Positions 18,020 to 26,707 of a stretch of DNA of 64,000 nucleotides are shown in pieces (the first letter of the stretch is position 1; every line of letters starts with the position of its first letter). The notes under the pieces were generated by a model. That model made no database searches and was not told the DNA's origin. It was given only the letters and a program-made list of their open reading frames with translations. This DNA comes from Truepera sp965215315 (lineage in GTDB: Bacteria > Deinococcota > Deinococci > Deinococcales > Trueperaceae). Location of the stretch: positions 3,286,001 to 3,350,000 of the forward strand of contig CBDCDB010000008.1 in assembly GCA_965215315.1 (NCBI GenBank). The letters run 5' to 3'. Both the position numbers and the translations under genes were made by a program.

Positions 18020-18530
18020 TGTTTTGCCTAGAACGCCTAAGACCTACCACGGGATGCCCTATGATATTGCACCGTCCGAAATAGTTGATGGTGGATACTC
18101 GCCACTAGAAATGGAACTACTCACGTTTTGGTTTCTAAAGGAATATGGGAAACTGTATGAGGAGAGGATAAACGAGTCAGGAGTCAGCCGTTGGGATTGG
18201 GAAACGAGCTTTGCTTCTAGCTATCGGTTAGGCATTGCACATCTACTCTTTGGGTCTTTCAGCCAAGCACTCAACGCCTCTTACTTGGGTGAGCCCGCAA
18301 AAGCGCATCTACTTGTAACAAGTCAAGGCATGTTTACTGAGTGCAGTGTTGCTGATTGGTTATTTTACCGTCTCGCTCAGCTTTGGCGAAACGGTGCCGA
18401 AGTCAAAACCTGTCCGATATGCGGTACGCTTTTCGCACCAACCCGAAAAAACATGAAGTATTGCAAGCGCGGTACGTGTGCGTTCAAAGCCCATAAGCAA
18501 AACCAGAATGCCCGTGCCTCACAGTCTTAA
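18009..18530 (+). CDS. unknown protein with C-terminal CGNR-like zinc finger, 5' end altered by IS
   Basis: 173 residues as annotated. The C-terminal zinc finger is CPICGTLFAPTRKNMKYCKR followed by GTC (Cys at about 137, 140, 153 and 158). The N-terminal two thirds is aromatic-rich and unassigned. The ATG at 18009 lies inside the terminal repeat of the IS5-type element, so the present start is IS-supplied. Joining across the IS continues the open frame upstream (LPDITGLPEPREGFGAVAVA), although no ATG or GTG is visible there. Probably a 5'-truncated or IS-activated gene. Confidence 0.6.
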   Translation: MASSVLPRTPKTYHGMPYDIAPSEIVDGGYSPLEMELLTFWFLKEYGKLYEERINESGVSRWDWETSFASSYRLGIAHLLFGSFSQALNASYLGEPAKAHLLVTSQGMFTECSVADWLFYRLAQLWRNGAEVKTCPICGTLFAPTRKNMKYCKRGTCAFKAHKQNQNARASQS

Positions 18531-18683
18531 CACCCCTTTAAGCACTACCGCTTAACTACTGCTACAAGCCTGTTTATACCCTGTTTAACCTACCTGTACC
18601 CATACCTATCAATTGGCGTTTATGCTGTGCCTAACGGCGTAAATCTATTAACCTGTATATACCTATATTACCCATCCGCACAT

Positions 18684-18735
<52 letters not shown>

Positions 18736-18826
18736 TACAGTCAGAGACGCAAAAAGAAGCCCTCGCACTTAGCGGGGGCTATCTCTTTAGAGCCGGATTT
18801 GCACCTTATTTGCACCTACAAGATTT

Positions 18827-19083
18827 TTAGTTTGTGCCGATGCTCTGTCTACCCAACAGCACATCTAAGCTGATCGCGGTGCGCTCCCGGTGCTCTTCAA
18901 ACATGTGCGAGTAGCGCCGTAAGGTAAACGAGGCGTCGGTATGGCCTACGCGGTCGGCTATCGCTTGGGGGTTTATCCCTTGCTTCACGAGTAGCGAGAC
19001 GTGTAGGTGTCTCAGGTCGTGCAGACGGGCGTCTGGCATCTTAGCGGCTTTCTTGAGCTGTCCCCATGAGCGTTCAAAGTTAC
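18827..19083 (-). pseudogene. C-terminal remnant of a second tyrosine integrase
   Basis: Encodes RNFERSWGQLKKAAK...ARLHDLRHLHVSLLVKQ... through SIGTN, about 85 residues nearly identical to the end of the 3048-4196 integrase, including the His-x-x-Arg and Tyr residues. It is cut at 19083, where IS630-related sequence begins. Together with the downstream attR-like layout, it marks a second, now destroyed element in the same tRNA site. Confidence 0.9.
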
Positions 19084-19319
19084 GACCCTACACCTCTTGC
19101 CAGCAATGCCTTTTTGACCCGTACCACGGTAGGTGCGCTGACCCTTAGCTTTTTACATGTCTCTCCAACCTTTAATGCGCCTTCTTCACCGTCGATGTCC
19201 GACAGCAGTAATATCCGGGCTCGCGTCTTTTCTCTCACTGAACGTCTGTTCGAGCAGGCCAGCTTCTCAAGCTCATCCCGCGCTTCCATCCTGAGGTGTA
19301 GCTTGATAGCTGCTGGCAT
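19080..19319 (-). pseudogene. N-terminal fragment of an IS630-type transposase
   Basis: 79 codons with an HTH (RRSVREKTRARILLLSDIDG, VGETCKKLRVSAPTVVRVKK), typical of the N-terminal region of IS630-family transposases. The catalytic part is absent, lost at the junction with the integrase fragment. Confidence 0.7.
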
Positions 19320-19366
19320 TGTCTATTCTTAACGGTTAGTGTCTTAAAGTGCTACCTGGTCGGAGT

Positions 19367-19404
19367 ACTGGGATGTTACAGCGGTATCGCTGTAACATCC
19401 CAGT
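19367..19404. repeat. perfect 17-bp inverted repeat with 4-base loop
   Basis: ACTGGGATGTTACAGCG, loop GTAT, then the exact complement ending CATCCCAGT. It lies between the IS630 fragment and the IS982 element and has no T tract, so it is unlikely to be a simple terminator. Confidence 0.9.
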
Positions 19405-19901
19405 GATAACATTCAGCCGCGTGTGGTGAGTGGTCGTATCAATTTAACCTGAGTTCGAAGTTTCCATAACGCAGCAGTATCTCCTAAGCTGGAGTTGTCA
19501 AAGACCCACAAAGGAGATACTGCTATGAGTTTACTCGGGTTATTCGTTGAAGTGGACGATTTTGTTCAGAAGTTTGAGGGCTGGGCAGCGAAGCAGCAAT
19601 TACCGGGTAAAGCAAAGCGGGGCCCTAAGCCTTCGTTATCGGTCAGTGAAGTGATGACGCTGGTGATTCACTTTCACCAAGCAGGCTACCGAGACTTCAA
19701 GCACTACTACCAAAACCGCGTTCGTAAGTATCTTAGCAAAGAGTTCCCCAGTCTAGTTTCGTATGGTCGCTTTGTCGAACTGATGAAGGAAGCATTGCCG
19801 CCGCTGTGCGCTTACTTGCAGCGCCGCTTTGGAAGAAATGGACCCAAGAATCGAGACAGACCCCTTGGTTGAAAGCGCTAGGCTTTCAGAAAGGGGAAGA
19901 G

Positions 19902-20183
19902 ATGAAAAAGCAAAGGCGAAACCACTCAGCAGCGTTCAAGGCAAAGGTGGCATTAGAAGCGGCTAAAGAGGAAAAGACGTTGGCTGAGCTGTCCCAGCAG
20001 TTTGGTGTCCACGTACAGCAAATCTCAGCGTGGAAACGGCAGCTCTTAGCGCAGGTCAGTGAGGTCTTTGAGAGTGGTACTGACAAGCAGTGTGACTTCG
20101 AGTCTGAGGTCAAAGACCTCCACGCCAAGATCGGTGAACTTACGATGGAGCGCGATTTTTTGTCCGGCAAGCTCAGGCGCTAA
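19902..20183 (+). CDS. IS3-family OrfA
   Basis: 93 residues with the HTH_Tnp_1 motif (KKQRRNHSAAFKAKVALEAA, LAELSQQFGVHVQQISAWKR) and a C-terminal leucine-zipper-like segment (DLHAKIGELTMERDFLSGKL). It binds the IS ends and forms the N-terminus of the OrfAB transposase if frameshifted. OrfB follows 20 bases later without the usual overlap. Confidence 0.9.
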   Translation: MKKQRRNHSAAFKAKVALEAAKEEKTLAELSQQFGVHVQQISAWKRQLLAQVSEVFESGTDKQCDFESEVKDLHAKIGELTMERDFLSGKLRR

Positions 20184-20203
20184 GCAGGTCTGAGCGCCAA
20201 GCG

Positions 20204-21076
20204 ATGATCGACAAGGAAATGCCATTACCGGTTGTAAGGCAATGCCGACTACTGGGTGTAGGCCGCGCGTCGGTGTACCGCCGGAGGGCAGCAGTCTCGG
20301 AAGAAGAACTGACGGTCATGCGCCACATAGACGAGATCCATCTAGCACGGCCCTTCCTAGGAAGTCGCCGGATCGAAGGTGAACTCAAAGACCGTGGTTT
20401 CACGGTCAACCGAAAGCGCGTGCAGCGGCTCATGAGACGGATGGGCATCACTGCGGTCTATCCCCAACCAAGAACCTCGAAAGCTGCCAAGGGACACGAA
20501 ATCTATCCCTACCTACTTCAGGGACTCGAGCCGAGCCGACCCAATCAAATATGGGTCGCCGATATCACGTATCTGCCGATGCCCAAAGGCTTCTGCTACC
20601 TCGTCGCGATCATGGATTTGTACAGCCGTAAGATTCTGAGTTGGCAGCTGTCGAACAGCCTCGACCCACGCTTTTGCATGACTGCCTTAACCGAGGCCTT
20701 GGCAACACACGGCGCACCTGAGATCTTCAATACCGACCAGGGTGCTCAGTTCACCTCTCAAGCATTCACCAGCTTGCTTGACCAGCACGGGGTTCGGATC
20801 AGCATGGATGGCAAAGGTCGCTGGATCGATAATGTCTTTATCGAACGCTTCTGGAGAAGTCTCAAATACGAGGAGGTTTATCTCTATGCCTACAACAATC
20901 TTAACGAAGCCCGAATTGGCCTAGAGCGCTACCTCAGCTATTACAACGGCGAACGCCGTCACAGCAGCCTCAGCAAGCAAACACCTAATGCGGTGTATGG
21001 TGAACCCACGAGCAACCGGGCACCGCAAACCTTGCTGACTTCAGCAACGACATTGACGCCCAGACCTTGCTCGTGA
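20204..21076 (+). CDS. IS3-family OrfB (integrase-core transposase)
   Basis: 290 residues: HTH_21 region (ARPFLGSRRIEGELKDRGFT) and rve integrase core with the DDE triad (VADITYLPMPKGF, NTDQGAQFTSQAFTSLL, IDNVFIERFWRSLKYEEVYL), then YNGERRHSSLSKQTPNAVY. Full length, so this is the intact innermost element of the nest. Confidence 0.93.
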   Translation: MIDKEMPLPVVRQCRLLGVGRASVYRRRAAVSEEELTVMRHIDEIHLARPFLGSRRIEGELKDRGFTVNRKRVQRLMRRMGITAVYPQPRTSKAAKGHEIYPYLLQGLEPSRPNQIWVADITYLPMPKGFCYLVAIMDLYSRKILSWQLSNSLDPRFCMTALTEALATHGAPEIFNTDQGAQFTSQAFTSLLDQHGVRISMDGKGRWIDNVFIERFWRSLKYEEVYLYAYNNLNEARIGLERYLSYYNGERRHSSLSKQTPNAVYGEPTSNRAPQTLLTSATTLTPRPCS

Positions 21077-21699
21077 GCAGAGTTAAGAACGAACGGGGTG
21101 CTGTCTCAAGGATAAGGTCCACCTCTGGATGCCGCACTGGATTTATAGACAGCACGCCCTTAGCGGTTTGTCACAACCGGCGTATCAGCAGAAATAAAGT
21201 GTTCAAAGACCTAGCTGCTAGGGGTAAAACAAGCATGGGTTGGTTTTACGGTTTCAAGCTGCATCTTATCGTCAACGACGTAGGTGAACTGCTTGCTGTG
21301 CATCTCACCCCAGGCAATACCGACGACCGCAAACCGCTTGAGCTTGAGGGTATGGGCAAAAACTTCGTCGGCAAGCTTTTTGGAGACAAGGGCTACCTCT
21401 CTCAGGCTATATTTGAAAAGCTATACGAGCGCGGACTGGCGCTGATCACCTCTTTACGTAAAAACATGAAAGCCAGGTTTATGCCACTCGCCGACAGACT
21501 TCTGCTCCGCAAGCGCTTCATCATCGAAACGATCAACGACCAGCTTAAAAACATCTCGCAAAGCGAGCATACCCGGCACCGCAGCCCCGCTAACTTTGCT
21601 GTTAATCTGATCGCCGGTCTGATCGCTTATACACTTCAACCTAAAAAGCCCTCGATCCGTCTTCCAAAAGAGGTGGCCCAGCTACCGGCTCTGCTATAA

Positions 21700-21891
21700 A
21701 CCCCGAACTTGTATGTTGAGTGCGGGTCAAGAGTAAGGCCGACTCCGAACCTGAGCGTTTGAGCTCGTACCTGAGATAGGCCTGCTCAACCCATCACCAA
21801 GACTCCGAACCAGCATCCTGAGCCGTTAAGGCCGGATCTGCAAGTATGCGAGCGGTGGTGGCCTAGAGCCGGACCCAAGCTGGAGGACGAG
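21700..21891 (+). ncRNA. candidate IS110 bridge-RNA region
   Basis: A 190-base non-coding stretch directly 5' of an IS110 transposase, the place where IS110-group elements encode the bridge RNA that specifies target and donor. The 11-mer GACTCCGAACC occurs twice (21741-21751, 21801-21811), and TAAGGCCG also occurs twice (21735, 21829). These features fit guide loops and hairpins, but the fold was not computed. The 5' few bases belong to the IS982 end. Confidence 0.5.
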
Positions 21892-22845
21892 ATGACGTTT
21901 GTAGGCATCGACGTAAGCAAACTCAGCCTGGACGTGGCTGCACTCCTTGATACCGGTGAAATCCATCGGGGAAAGTTTGGTAACACCCCAGAAGGCCATC
22001 GTGAGCTGCTAACTTGGCTCGAATTCTTTCCGAACTGCCGTCTGGCCCTGGAAGCAACGGGCTCCTACCACCGGCGTCTTGCTGCGACCTTACAAGGCAC
22101 TTACGTGAGCGTGAGCATCCTTAATCCAGCCCAGGTCAGCTATTTCATGAAGCGCCAGCACCGCCGTAACAAAACCGATAAAGCGGACGCCTTGTGGCTA
22201 GCGGTTTACGTCAAAGAGCGGCAACCTGCTCCCACCCTCGCCGTGAGTCCGCTACGGCAATCGCTCGCTCGGGAAATTCAGGCGCTAGCGAAGGACCTGA
22301 CGCGACTCAAGAACCGGCTCGAGGCAGCCGAACATGGTCAGGTTCATCCCGAGGTGGTGACTTCCCTGAAGCGGCGCATGGCCTCACTAGCAGTAGAAAA
22401 GCAAGCCCTGGAGAATGAGCTCGAGCTGGAGACGAAGCGTTCGAACGAGCACGAACTCTTGTTGTTGACGAGCATTCCTGGGATTGGGATTCGGACTGCG
22501 TGTCTGCTCCTGGCAGAGTTAGGCTCGGTAGCGCGGTTTGCTACAGCACGCAAGCTAGTCGCCTTTGTTGGGCTGACACCTACCCAGTTTACCTCCGGTA
22601 CGAGCGTGGCTCAACCAAGCCATATCTCACGCTTAGGTTCTGCCTACTTGCGGCATATCTTGTACATGCCGTGCCTCGCAGCTATTCGTTTTAATCCTGT
22701 CGTTAAGGACTTCTTTGAACGTCTGGTGAGGCATGGTAAACATAAAAAGGCGGCGGTGGTAGCATGTATGGCTAAACTGCTAAGGATGATCTTTGGCGTG
22801 CTTACGCACAGGAAACCCTTCCAGCCAACTTCAGTTCAAGCTTGA
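21892..22845 (+). CDS. IS110-family transposase (DEDD RuvC-like)
   Basis: 317 residues with an N-terminal DEDD_Tnp_IS110 domain (FVGIDVSKLSLDVA, ALEATGSYHRRLA, NKTDKADALWLAVYV), a coiled region (about 125-185) and a C-terminal Transposase_20 domain (LLTSIPGIGIRTACLLLAEL, KLVAFVGLTPTQFTSGTS) with the conserved Ser region. The ATG follows GGAGGACGAG. Full length; probably a functional RNA-guided recombinase if the upstream RNA is intact. Confidence 0.94.
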   Translation: MTFVGIDVSKLSLDVAALLDTGEIHRGKFGNTPEGHRELLTWLEFFPNCRLALEATGSYHRRLAATLQGTYVSVSILNPAQVSYFMKRQHRRNKTDKADALWLAVYVKERQPAPTLAVSPLRQSLAREIQALAKDLTRLKNRLEAAEHGQVHPEVVTSLKRRMASLAVEKQALENELELETKRSNEHELLLLTSIPGIGIRTACLLLAELGSVARFATARKLVAFVGLTPTQFTSGTSVAQPSHISRLGSAYLRHILYMPCLAAIRFNPVVKDFFERLVRHGKHKKAAVVACMAKLLRMIFGVLTHRKPFQPTSVQA

Positions 22846-23148
22846 CAAATCAACACAGCATCTCAGGTAATTTACGTTAAATCAGAAAAGCGTTACGAAA
22901 GCTTCGTAACACGGAAGAACCGACGGTTTTGGGACTTCAAGATAGTTAAAACTAGTTAGGTCTGAGTACTTACCTGCTTAGATTAGAAGATGATTAAGGC
23001 TTGTTAATGCGTTTCGCTTTTGGTAAACTTGGGTCACTGTAGCGAAGGCTCTGCAGCCTGGGCGCACACAGTGCTCAGGACAGTTTTCGCTGAAGACCCG
23101 GTACGCTTCAGGGTGTGCTCCGTCTTCAGAAGGAAGATAGGTTAGAAC
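22846..23148. promoter_or_regulatory. cold-shock gene promoter and long 5' leader
   Basis: After the IS110 gene come about 150 featureless AT-rich bases, then a promoter: -35 TTGTTA (23001-23006), 17-base spacer, -10 TAAACT (23024-23029). This leaves a leader of about 115 bases before the cold-shock ATG. Long structured leaders are typical of cspA-type genes and mediate thermoregulation. A Shine-Dalgarno AGAAGGAAGAT lies upstream of the start. Confidence 0.6.
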
Positions 23149-23385
23149 ATGGCAGCCGGCAAAGTTAAATGGTTTAGCAATGAAAAAGGGTTTGGTTTCA
23201 TCGAGCAAGACGACGGTGGAGCCGACGTATTTTATCACTTTTCAGCGATCAGTGGCAGCGGCTACCGCAGCCTCAACGAAGGTGATGAGGTCGAGTTCGA
23301 GGTTGAGCAGGGTCAGAAGGGTTTGCAGGCCAAAAACGTCGAGGTGACAAACGCCGCGCCTGTACAAGAGCGCGCCCGCTACTAA
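23149..23385 (+). CDS. cspA: cold-shock protein (CspA family)
   Basis: 78 residues forming a single OB-fold cold-shock domain. RNP1 (KGFGFIEQ) and RNP2 (VFYHFSAI, in place of the usual VFVHF) are visible, after the typical start GKVKWFSNEKGFGF. It melts RNA secondary structure. A short tail (VQERARY) extends past the domain. Transcribed alone from the promoter at 23001 and closed by the terminator at 23407. Confidence 0.96.
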   Translation: MAAGKVKWFSNEKGFGFIEQDDGGADVFYHFSAISGSGYRSLNEGDEVEFEVEQGQKGLQAKNVEVTNAAPVQERARY

Positions 23386-23406
23386 CTTCAAAGCCGTAAA
23401 CTCTGA

Positions 23407-23435
23407 GCGCCCGCCTGTTCAGGCGGGCGCTTTTT
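23407..23435 (+). terminator. rho-independent terminator after cspA
   Basis: Perfect 10-bp stem GCGCCCGCCT/AGGCGGGCGC with loop GTTC, then TTTTT. Confidence 0.95.
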
Positions 23436-23440
23436 CCTAT

Positions 23441-23866
23441 CTAGCTGTGCGCAGCAGTTTTGAGCTTTCTAAAAAGGTTGGCCCAATCGTCCAGCTGACT
23501 TTGAAACGCTCCTTTCCCCGCTTCGTCCTCGCCGTAAAACCCTTGTGTTACGGTCAAAAGCGTGTCCGCGTCTCTGGGTTCAAAGTCCACGACAACTTGT
23601 TTTTCAGCCCCGGACTCACCTTCTTGAAAACTGAAGGCCAGGCGCTTGCCGGGGTCTACTTCTGAAAAGGTACCGCTAAGTACGTGTCCGCCCCGTAAAA
23701 CGTAACGGTACTGTCCGCCGGAAACGGGGTCTATCGTCGCCTCGTCGGGCCACCACGCTTTAAGCTTGGCGGGTTCTGTCCAGTAGCTGAACAGTTCGTC
23801 CGGTGCGACGCCCCTGAACGTTTGCCAAACGCGGAGGCGTCCGTCGCCGGTTTTGACGAACTCCAT
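23441..23866 (-). CDS. SRPBCC (AHSA1-type) protein
   Basis: 141 residues. The START/Bet v1-like fold of the AHSA1 family is recognised by RVWQTFRGVAPDELFSYWTE, KLKAWWPDEATID, GGQYRYVLRGG, SGTFSEVDPGKRLAFSF and the C-terminal WANLFRKLKT helix. The ATG at 23866 is preferred because longer readings overlap the next gene. It lies 7 bases downstream of the sugar dehydrogenase, so the two are cotranscribed. Ligand and role unknown. Confidence 0.88.
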   Translation of the reverse strand: MEFVKTGDGRLRVWQTFRGVAPDELFSYWTEPAKLKAWWPDEATIDPVSGGQYRYVLRGGHVLSGTFSEVDPGKRLAFSFQEGESGAEKQVVVDFEPRDADTLLTVTQGFYGEDEAGKGAFQSQLDDWANLFRKLKTAAHS

Positions 23867-23873
23867 CGTCCGC

Positions 23874-25064
23874 CTATTTTGCGGCCTGCGCTGCGGGCGC
23901 AAAGCGGTAGAGCGTGCCGCCGTAATCGGCCACGTAAAGCTCACCGGCTTCGTCTTCGCCGAACGCGACGACGTTAAAGCCTGCGTCCATAAGCGGCGTG
24001 CTGCTATAGGTTGTTTCTGCGTCTTCACCTTCGGCTGCTGCGCTCCAGATGGTCTGGCTGGTAAAGTCGCCGTAAATGTAGTGGCCCTGCAGCGCCGGAA
24101 CACCTTCCCCTCGGTAAACGTAGCCGCCGGTAATCGACTGGCCTTCGTCGTGGCTGTACTCGAGCACCGGTAAGGTCAACCCGGACGTATCGCAATCTTC
24201 AGAAGCGTTCATCGGGTCAGCCGGGTCGAAGCAGCTCGAGCCTTCAGTTCGGTTCCAGCCGTAGTTTTCACCGCCCGCACTCGCTGCGGGTTGCCGGTTC
24301 ACCTCTTCGATGCGGTTCTGCCCCACGTCGGCAATCCACAGGTCGCCGGTCTGACGGTCGAACGAAAAACGCCACGGGTTGCGGAGCCCGTAGGCCCACA
24401 CCTCGGGTTCAGCGCCGCCGCCGACAAACGGGTTGCTCTCCGGGACGCCGTAAGCTGCGCCTTCAGGCGCGTTGTCCACGTCGATACGGAGCATTTTGCC
24501 GAGCAGCGCGTTTGTATCTTGCCCGTTCTCTTCGGGGTCGCCGCCCGCACCGCCGTCGCCGGTACCGATATAAAGAAAGTCGTCCGGGCCGAAAACGAGG
24601 TTACCGCCGTTGTGGTTGGGATAGGGTTGCTCGAGGGTCAGTAAAACCTGTTCCGAAGCGGGGTCGGCGACGTTGGGATCATCCGAAACCGCAAATTCGG
24701 CGATGACGGTGTTGCCGCCTGTGTCGGTATAGTTAACGAAAAAGCGTCCGTTTTGGGCGTAGTTTGGATGAAAAGCGAGCCCTAGAAGTCCGCGTTCGCC
24801 GCCGGTAGACACGGCTGAGCTTAGGTCTAAAAAAGGTATTTCTAAAGGTGCGCCGTTTTCGACAACACGGATGAGACCGGTTTGTTGTGTAACAAACAGC
24901 CGTCCGGAACCGTCGCCAGCGTTCACCACCGAAGTGGGTTGGGCCAAATCTGAAGCGACGAGCTCGAGCCTCACGTCAGCTGAAGCATTCGGGGCACTCG
25001 CGTCGGCTTGAGGACTACCGCAAGCAGCGAGAACGAGGATAAACGGGAGCAGCGTGTGCTGCAT
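23874..25064 (-). CDS. PQQ-dependent sugar (glucose/sorbosone-type) dehydrogenase lipoprotein
   Basis: 396 residues. Lipoprotein signal (MQHTLLPFILVLAACGSP, lipobox LAAC), then a six-bladed beta-propeller of the GSDH family: LAQPTSVVNAGDGSGRLFVT, GGERGLLGLAFHPNY (PQQ-region His), GDGGAGGDPEENGQD, GLRNPWRFSFDRQTG, WIADVGQNRIEEVN, GYVYRGEGVPALQGHYIYG. It oxidises sugars in the periplasm using PQQ. The start at 25064 fits the signal peptide; upstream Mets would bury it. Confidence 0.92.
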   Translation of the reverse strand: MQHTLLPFILVLAACGSPQADASAPNASADVRLELVASDLAQPTSVVNAGDGSGRLFVTQQTGLIRVVENGAPLEIPFLDLSSAVSTGGERGLLGLAFHPNYAQNGRFFVNYTDTGGNTVIAEFAVSDDPNVADPASEQVLLTLEQPYPNHNGGNLVFGPDDFLYIGTGDGGAGGDPEENGQDTNALLGKMLRIDVDNAPEGAAYGVPESNPFVGGGAEPEVWAYGLRNPWRFSFDRQTGDLWIADVGQNRIEEVNRQPAASAGGENYGWNRTEGSSCFDPADPMNASEDCDTSGLTLPVLEYSHDEGQSITGGYVYRGEGVPALQGHYIYGDFTSQTIWSAAAEGEDAETTYSSTPLMDAGFNVVAFGEDEAGELYVADYGGTLYRFAPAAQAAK

Positions 25065-25349
25065 AGACAAACGGTACACGGTGTAGCCTCCACCCTTACG
25101 GTAGCAGGCGAAGGCCGAAAACACTGTGTACCAGTTTGTGTATGACGTATTGACGTAAGGCGGGCCGAAAGCAGACGCCACACAAAACGGTAACGCGGCT
25201 CAGCTAAGTCGTGTTGACATCTGCTATTTGCGACATTTTACCTTTGAGCAGACATAATCAACGCCTATGTTCCGCAACCTCTTTACTTCTCGCTTCTTTT
25301 ATCAAGCGCCGCAAAACCCGCAGGAGAAAAGTCCAAATGTCAACGAAAC

Positions 25350-25790
25350 TTAATTGGCTGCGCCCGGTCTCGCGTTCGGGTCGGTTGGGGCTTCAGGCGT
25401 TTCTTTTACGGTTTTGCCGCCCCTTACCTGAGCGACGAGCTCGGGGTCTACCGAGTCCGCCTCGTTGCCTCACGAGTTGCGGATATATGAGACGACGGCG
25501 GCAATCTCTTCGTCTGAAAGTTGATTGCCGAAGTTAGGCATCCCGCCCTTGCCGTTGAGCGGCAAGGTGACGACCTCCGCAGGGTCACCGAGGACGAGTG
25601 CGCTTCCGGCGAGGGCCGGAAACGCCCCTTCGATACCCTCGCCAGTTGCCTGATGACACGTCATGCAGTGCGTGGAATAGATGACCGCACCCTGCTGAAT
25701 CGCGGAAGGGGTTTGTGCCAGCGTCAGGCCGGTCAGTGAGCCTAAAGCCACAGCCAAAGTCGAAACAGCTAAGGCTGAAGCCCGGTTCAC
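25350..25790 (-). pseudogene. cytochrome c with in-frame TGA at a conserved Trp
   Basis: From GTG 25790: signal peptide (ALAVSTLAVALGSLTGLTLA), then a mono-heme domain with CMTCH and axial Met in GGMPNFGNQLSDEEIAAVVS. The frame stops at TGA (25470-25472) right after SYIRNS, where this family normally reads SYIRNSWGN. In-frame sequence continues as GNEADSVDPELVAQVRGG to a TAA at 25350. The simplest reading is a TGG-to-TGA mutation removing about 39 tail residues; the heme domain itself is complete, so a truncated protein could still fold. Its GTG overlaps the stop of the amine-oxidase gene (GTGA). Confidence 0.85.
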
Positions 25791-26648
25791 GCAGCGCTCA
25801 CGGCGGAACGTTGGGCAGTATCGCCCTGGGCGCGCTGATGGAGTTTCTCGAGCTGGTGCCACGCCGACTCGATGGCCCCGGCTTGCCACCCGGTCAGGTA
25901 GCTCAGGTGTTCGCCCGCCAGAAAGACCCGTCCGTCGGGCTCCAACAGCTTCGGATAGCTGCTCTCTAGGCCTTCGTCTTCCCAGCTTGCCCAGTCGTCC
26001 AAGTAGCCTTCGCTGACCAGATAGGTGACGAGGCTCTCTTTGTCGTCGGCGCTCAGTTCGGTGTCGAGCTTGTCTTGCCGCACGGCTTTAGCGAGCATTT
26101 CTGCGGTGTAGCCGCGCATGTCGGCCTTGACCTCACCGCGCCGGACGCGGCGGTTCTTAAACGGGCCTTCAGCGTTTTCGTACAGCACGTACGCGTTGTC
26201 GTTATCGTTGACCATAATCTCGAGCGGTACCCCAAAGAGCTTGGCGTAGTGCAGCGTCGAGCGGTGATGATACGGAATCCGCCACGGCCCGTGGTTGATG
26301 TACATCCCCTCGTCGAACAAGCAGCGCTGCGGTTGCCCGCCCAACTCGGTCGTTTCAAAGCCGCGCCGTCTGGCAGCGCCCCCCGGCAAAGTCTCGAGCT
26401 TCCAAAATCGTCACGTTGTAACCGAGTTTGCCGAGCTCGAAAGCAGCGGTCATCCCGGCAAGGCCCGCCCCTAAAATCAGGACTTTCGTACCCCCGGCGT
26501 TACCGCGAAGTTGTGGCGGCGCTTCTTGCGCCAAAGCTTGCGAGAGGCCCCAGGCGTCCATTGCGCCGAGCACCACGCCGGTACCCCCGACAGCCCCCAA
26601 CAGTTTAAGAAAGTTGCGCCGCGTATAACCGCTCATGGGTCGTTTCAT
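25787..26648 (-). pseudogene. flavin monoamine oxidase, frameshifted and internally deleted
   Basis: The start has a Tat signal (YTRRNFLKLLGAVGGTGVVL) and the FAD dinucleotide motif VLILGAGLAGMTAAFELGKLG with EARDFAGGRC. A frameshift at a C6 run (about 26378-26383) follows. The second frame has ELGGQPQRCLFDEG, GPWRIPYHHRSTLHY and the C-terminal FAD motif PDGRVFLAGEHLSYLTGWQ. Between YLVSEGYLD and DWASWEDEG about 200 residues of the substrate domain are missing compared with the family (about 290 codons against over 500). Non-functional. Confidence 0.85.
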
Positions 26649-26707
26649 CTTTTACTCCTTAGGCTTTGAAAGTCCGTTTAATACTTCCGCTTTTCGAAAG
26701 GCACCTT

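Larger units (their letters stand above)
19850..21112 (+). mobile_element. IS3-family element nested in IS982
   Basis: Terminal sequences CGAGACAGACCCC at the left (about 19852) and the complement of GGGGTGCTGTCTCAAG at the right (about 21108) form imperfect inverted repeats. They enclose a two-gene IS3 arrangement. Exact ends and target duplication are unclear. Confidence 0.8.
19525..21699 (+). pseudogene. IS982-family transposase, split by IS3
   Basis: The N-terminal part (19525-about 19850) has GPKPSLSVSEVMTLVIHFHQ and YRDFKHYYQNRV, characteristic of IS982. It starts at the ATG after a good AAAGGAGAT. The C-terminal part (about 21110-21699) has the DDE residues: GFIDSTPLAVC, FYGFKLHLIVND with LTPGNTDDR, and RFIIETINDQLKNISQSEHT. 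The IS3 insertion separates the DNA-binding and catalytic parts. Confidence 0.87.
19440..21720 (+). mobile_element. IS982-family element interrupted by an IS3 element
   Basis: The transposase halves flank the IS3 insertion. The left end is near CCTGAGTTCGAAGTTTCC (about 19448), and the complement of the right end near 21705-21720 reads AAGTTCGGGGTTTATAG; these are weak matches, so the ends are approximate. About 1.0 kb without the IS3. Confidence 0.7.

Noticed and set aside
25470..25472. TGA as selenocysteine, or a changed code with TGA as Trp
   Set aside because: The family has Trp, not Cys, at this site, and many intact genes in the window end in TGA (for example at 41723), so reassignment is unlikely. 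No SECIS-like hairpin was noticed.
25211..25537. Plus-strand 108-codon frame between the sugar dehydrogenase and cytochrome c
   Set aside because: It overlaps the cytochrome c 3' tail and is composed of basic low-complexity residues typical of antisense reading.
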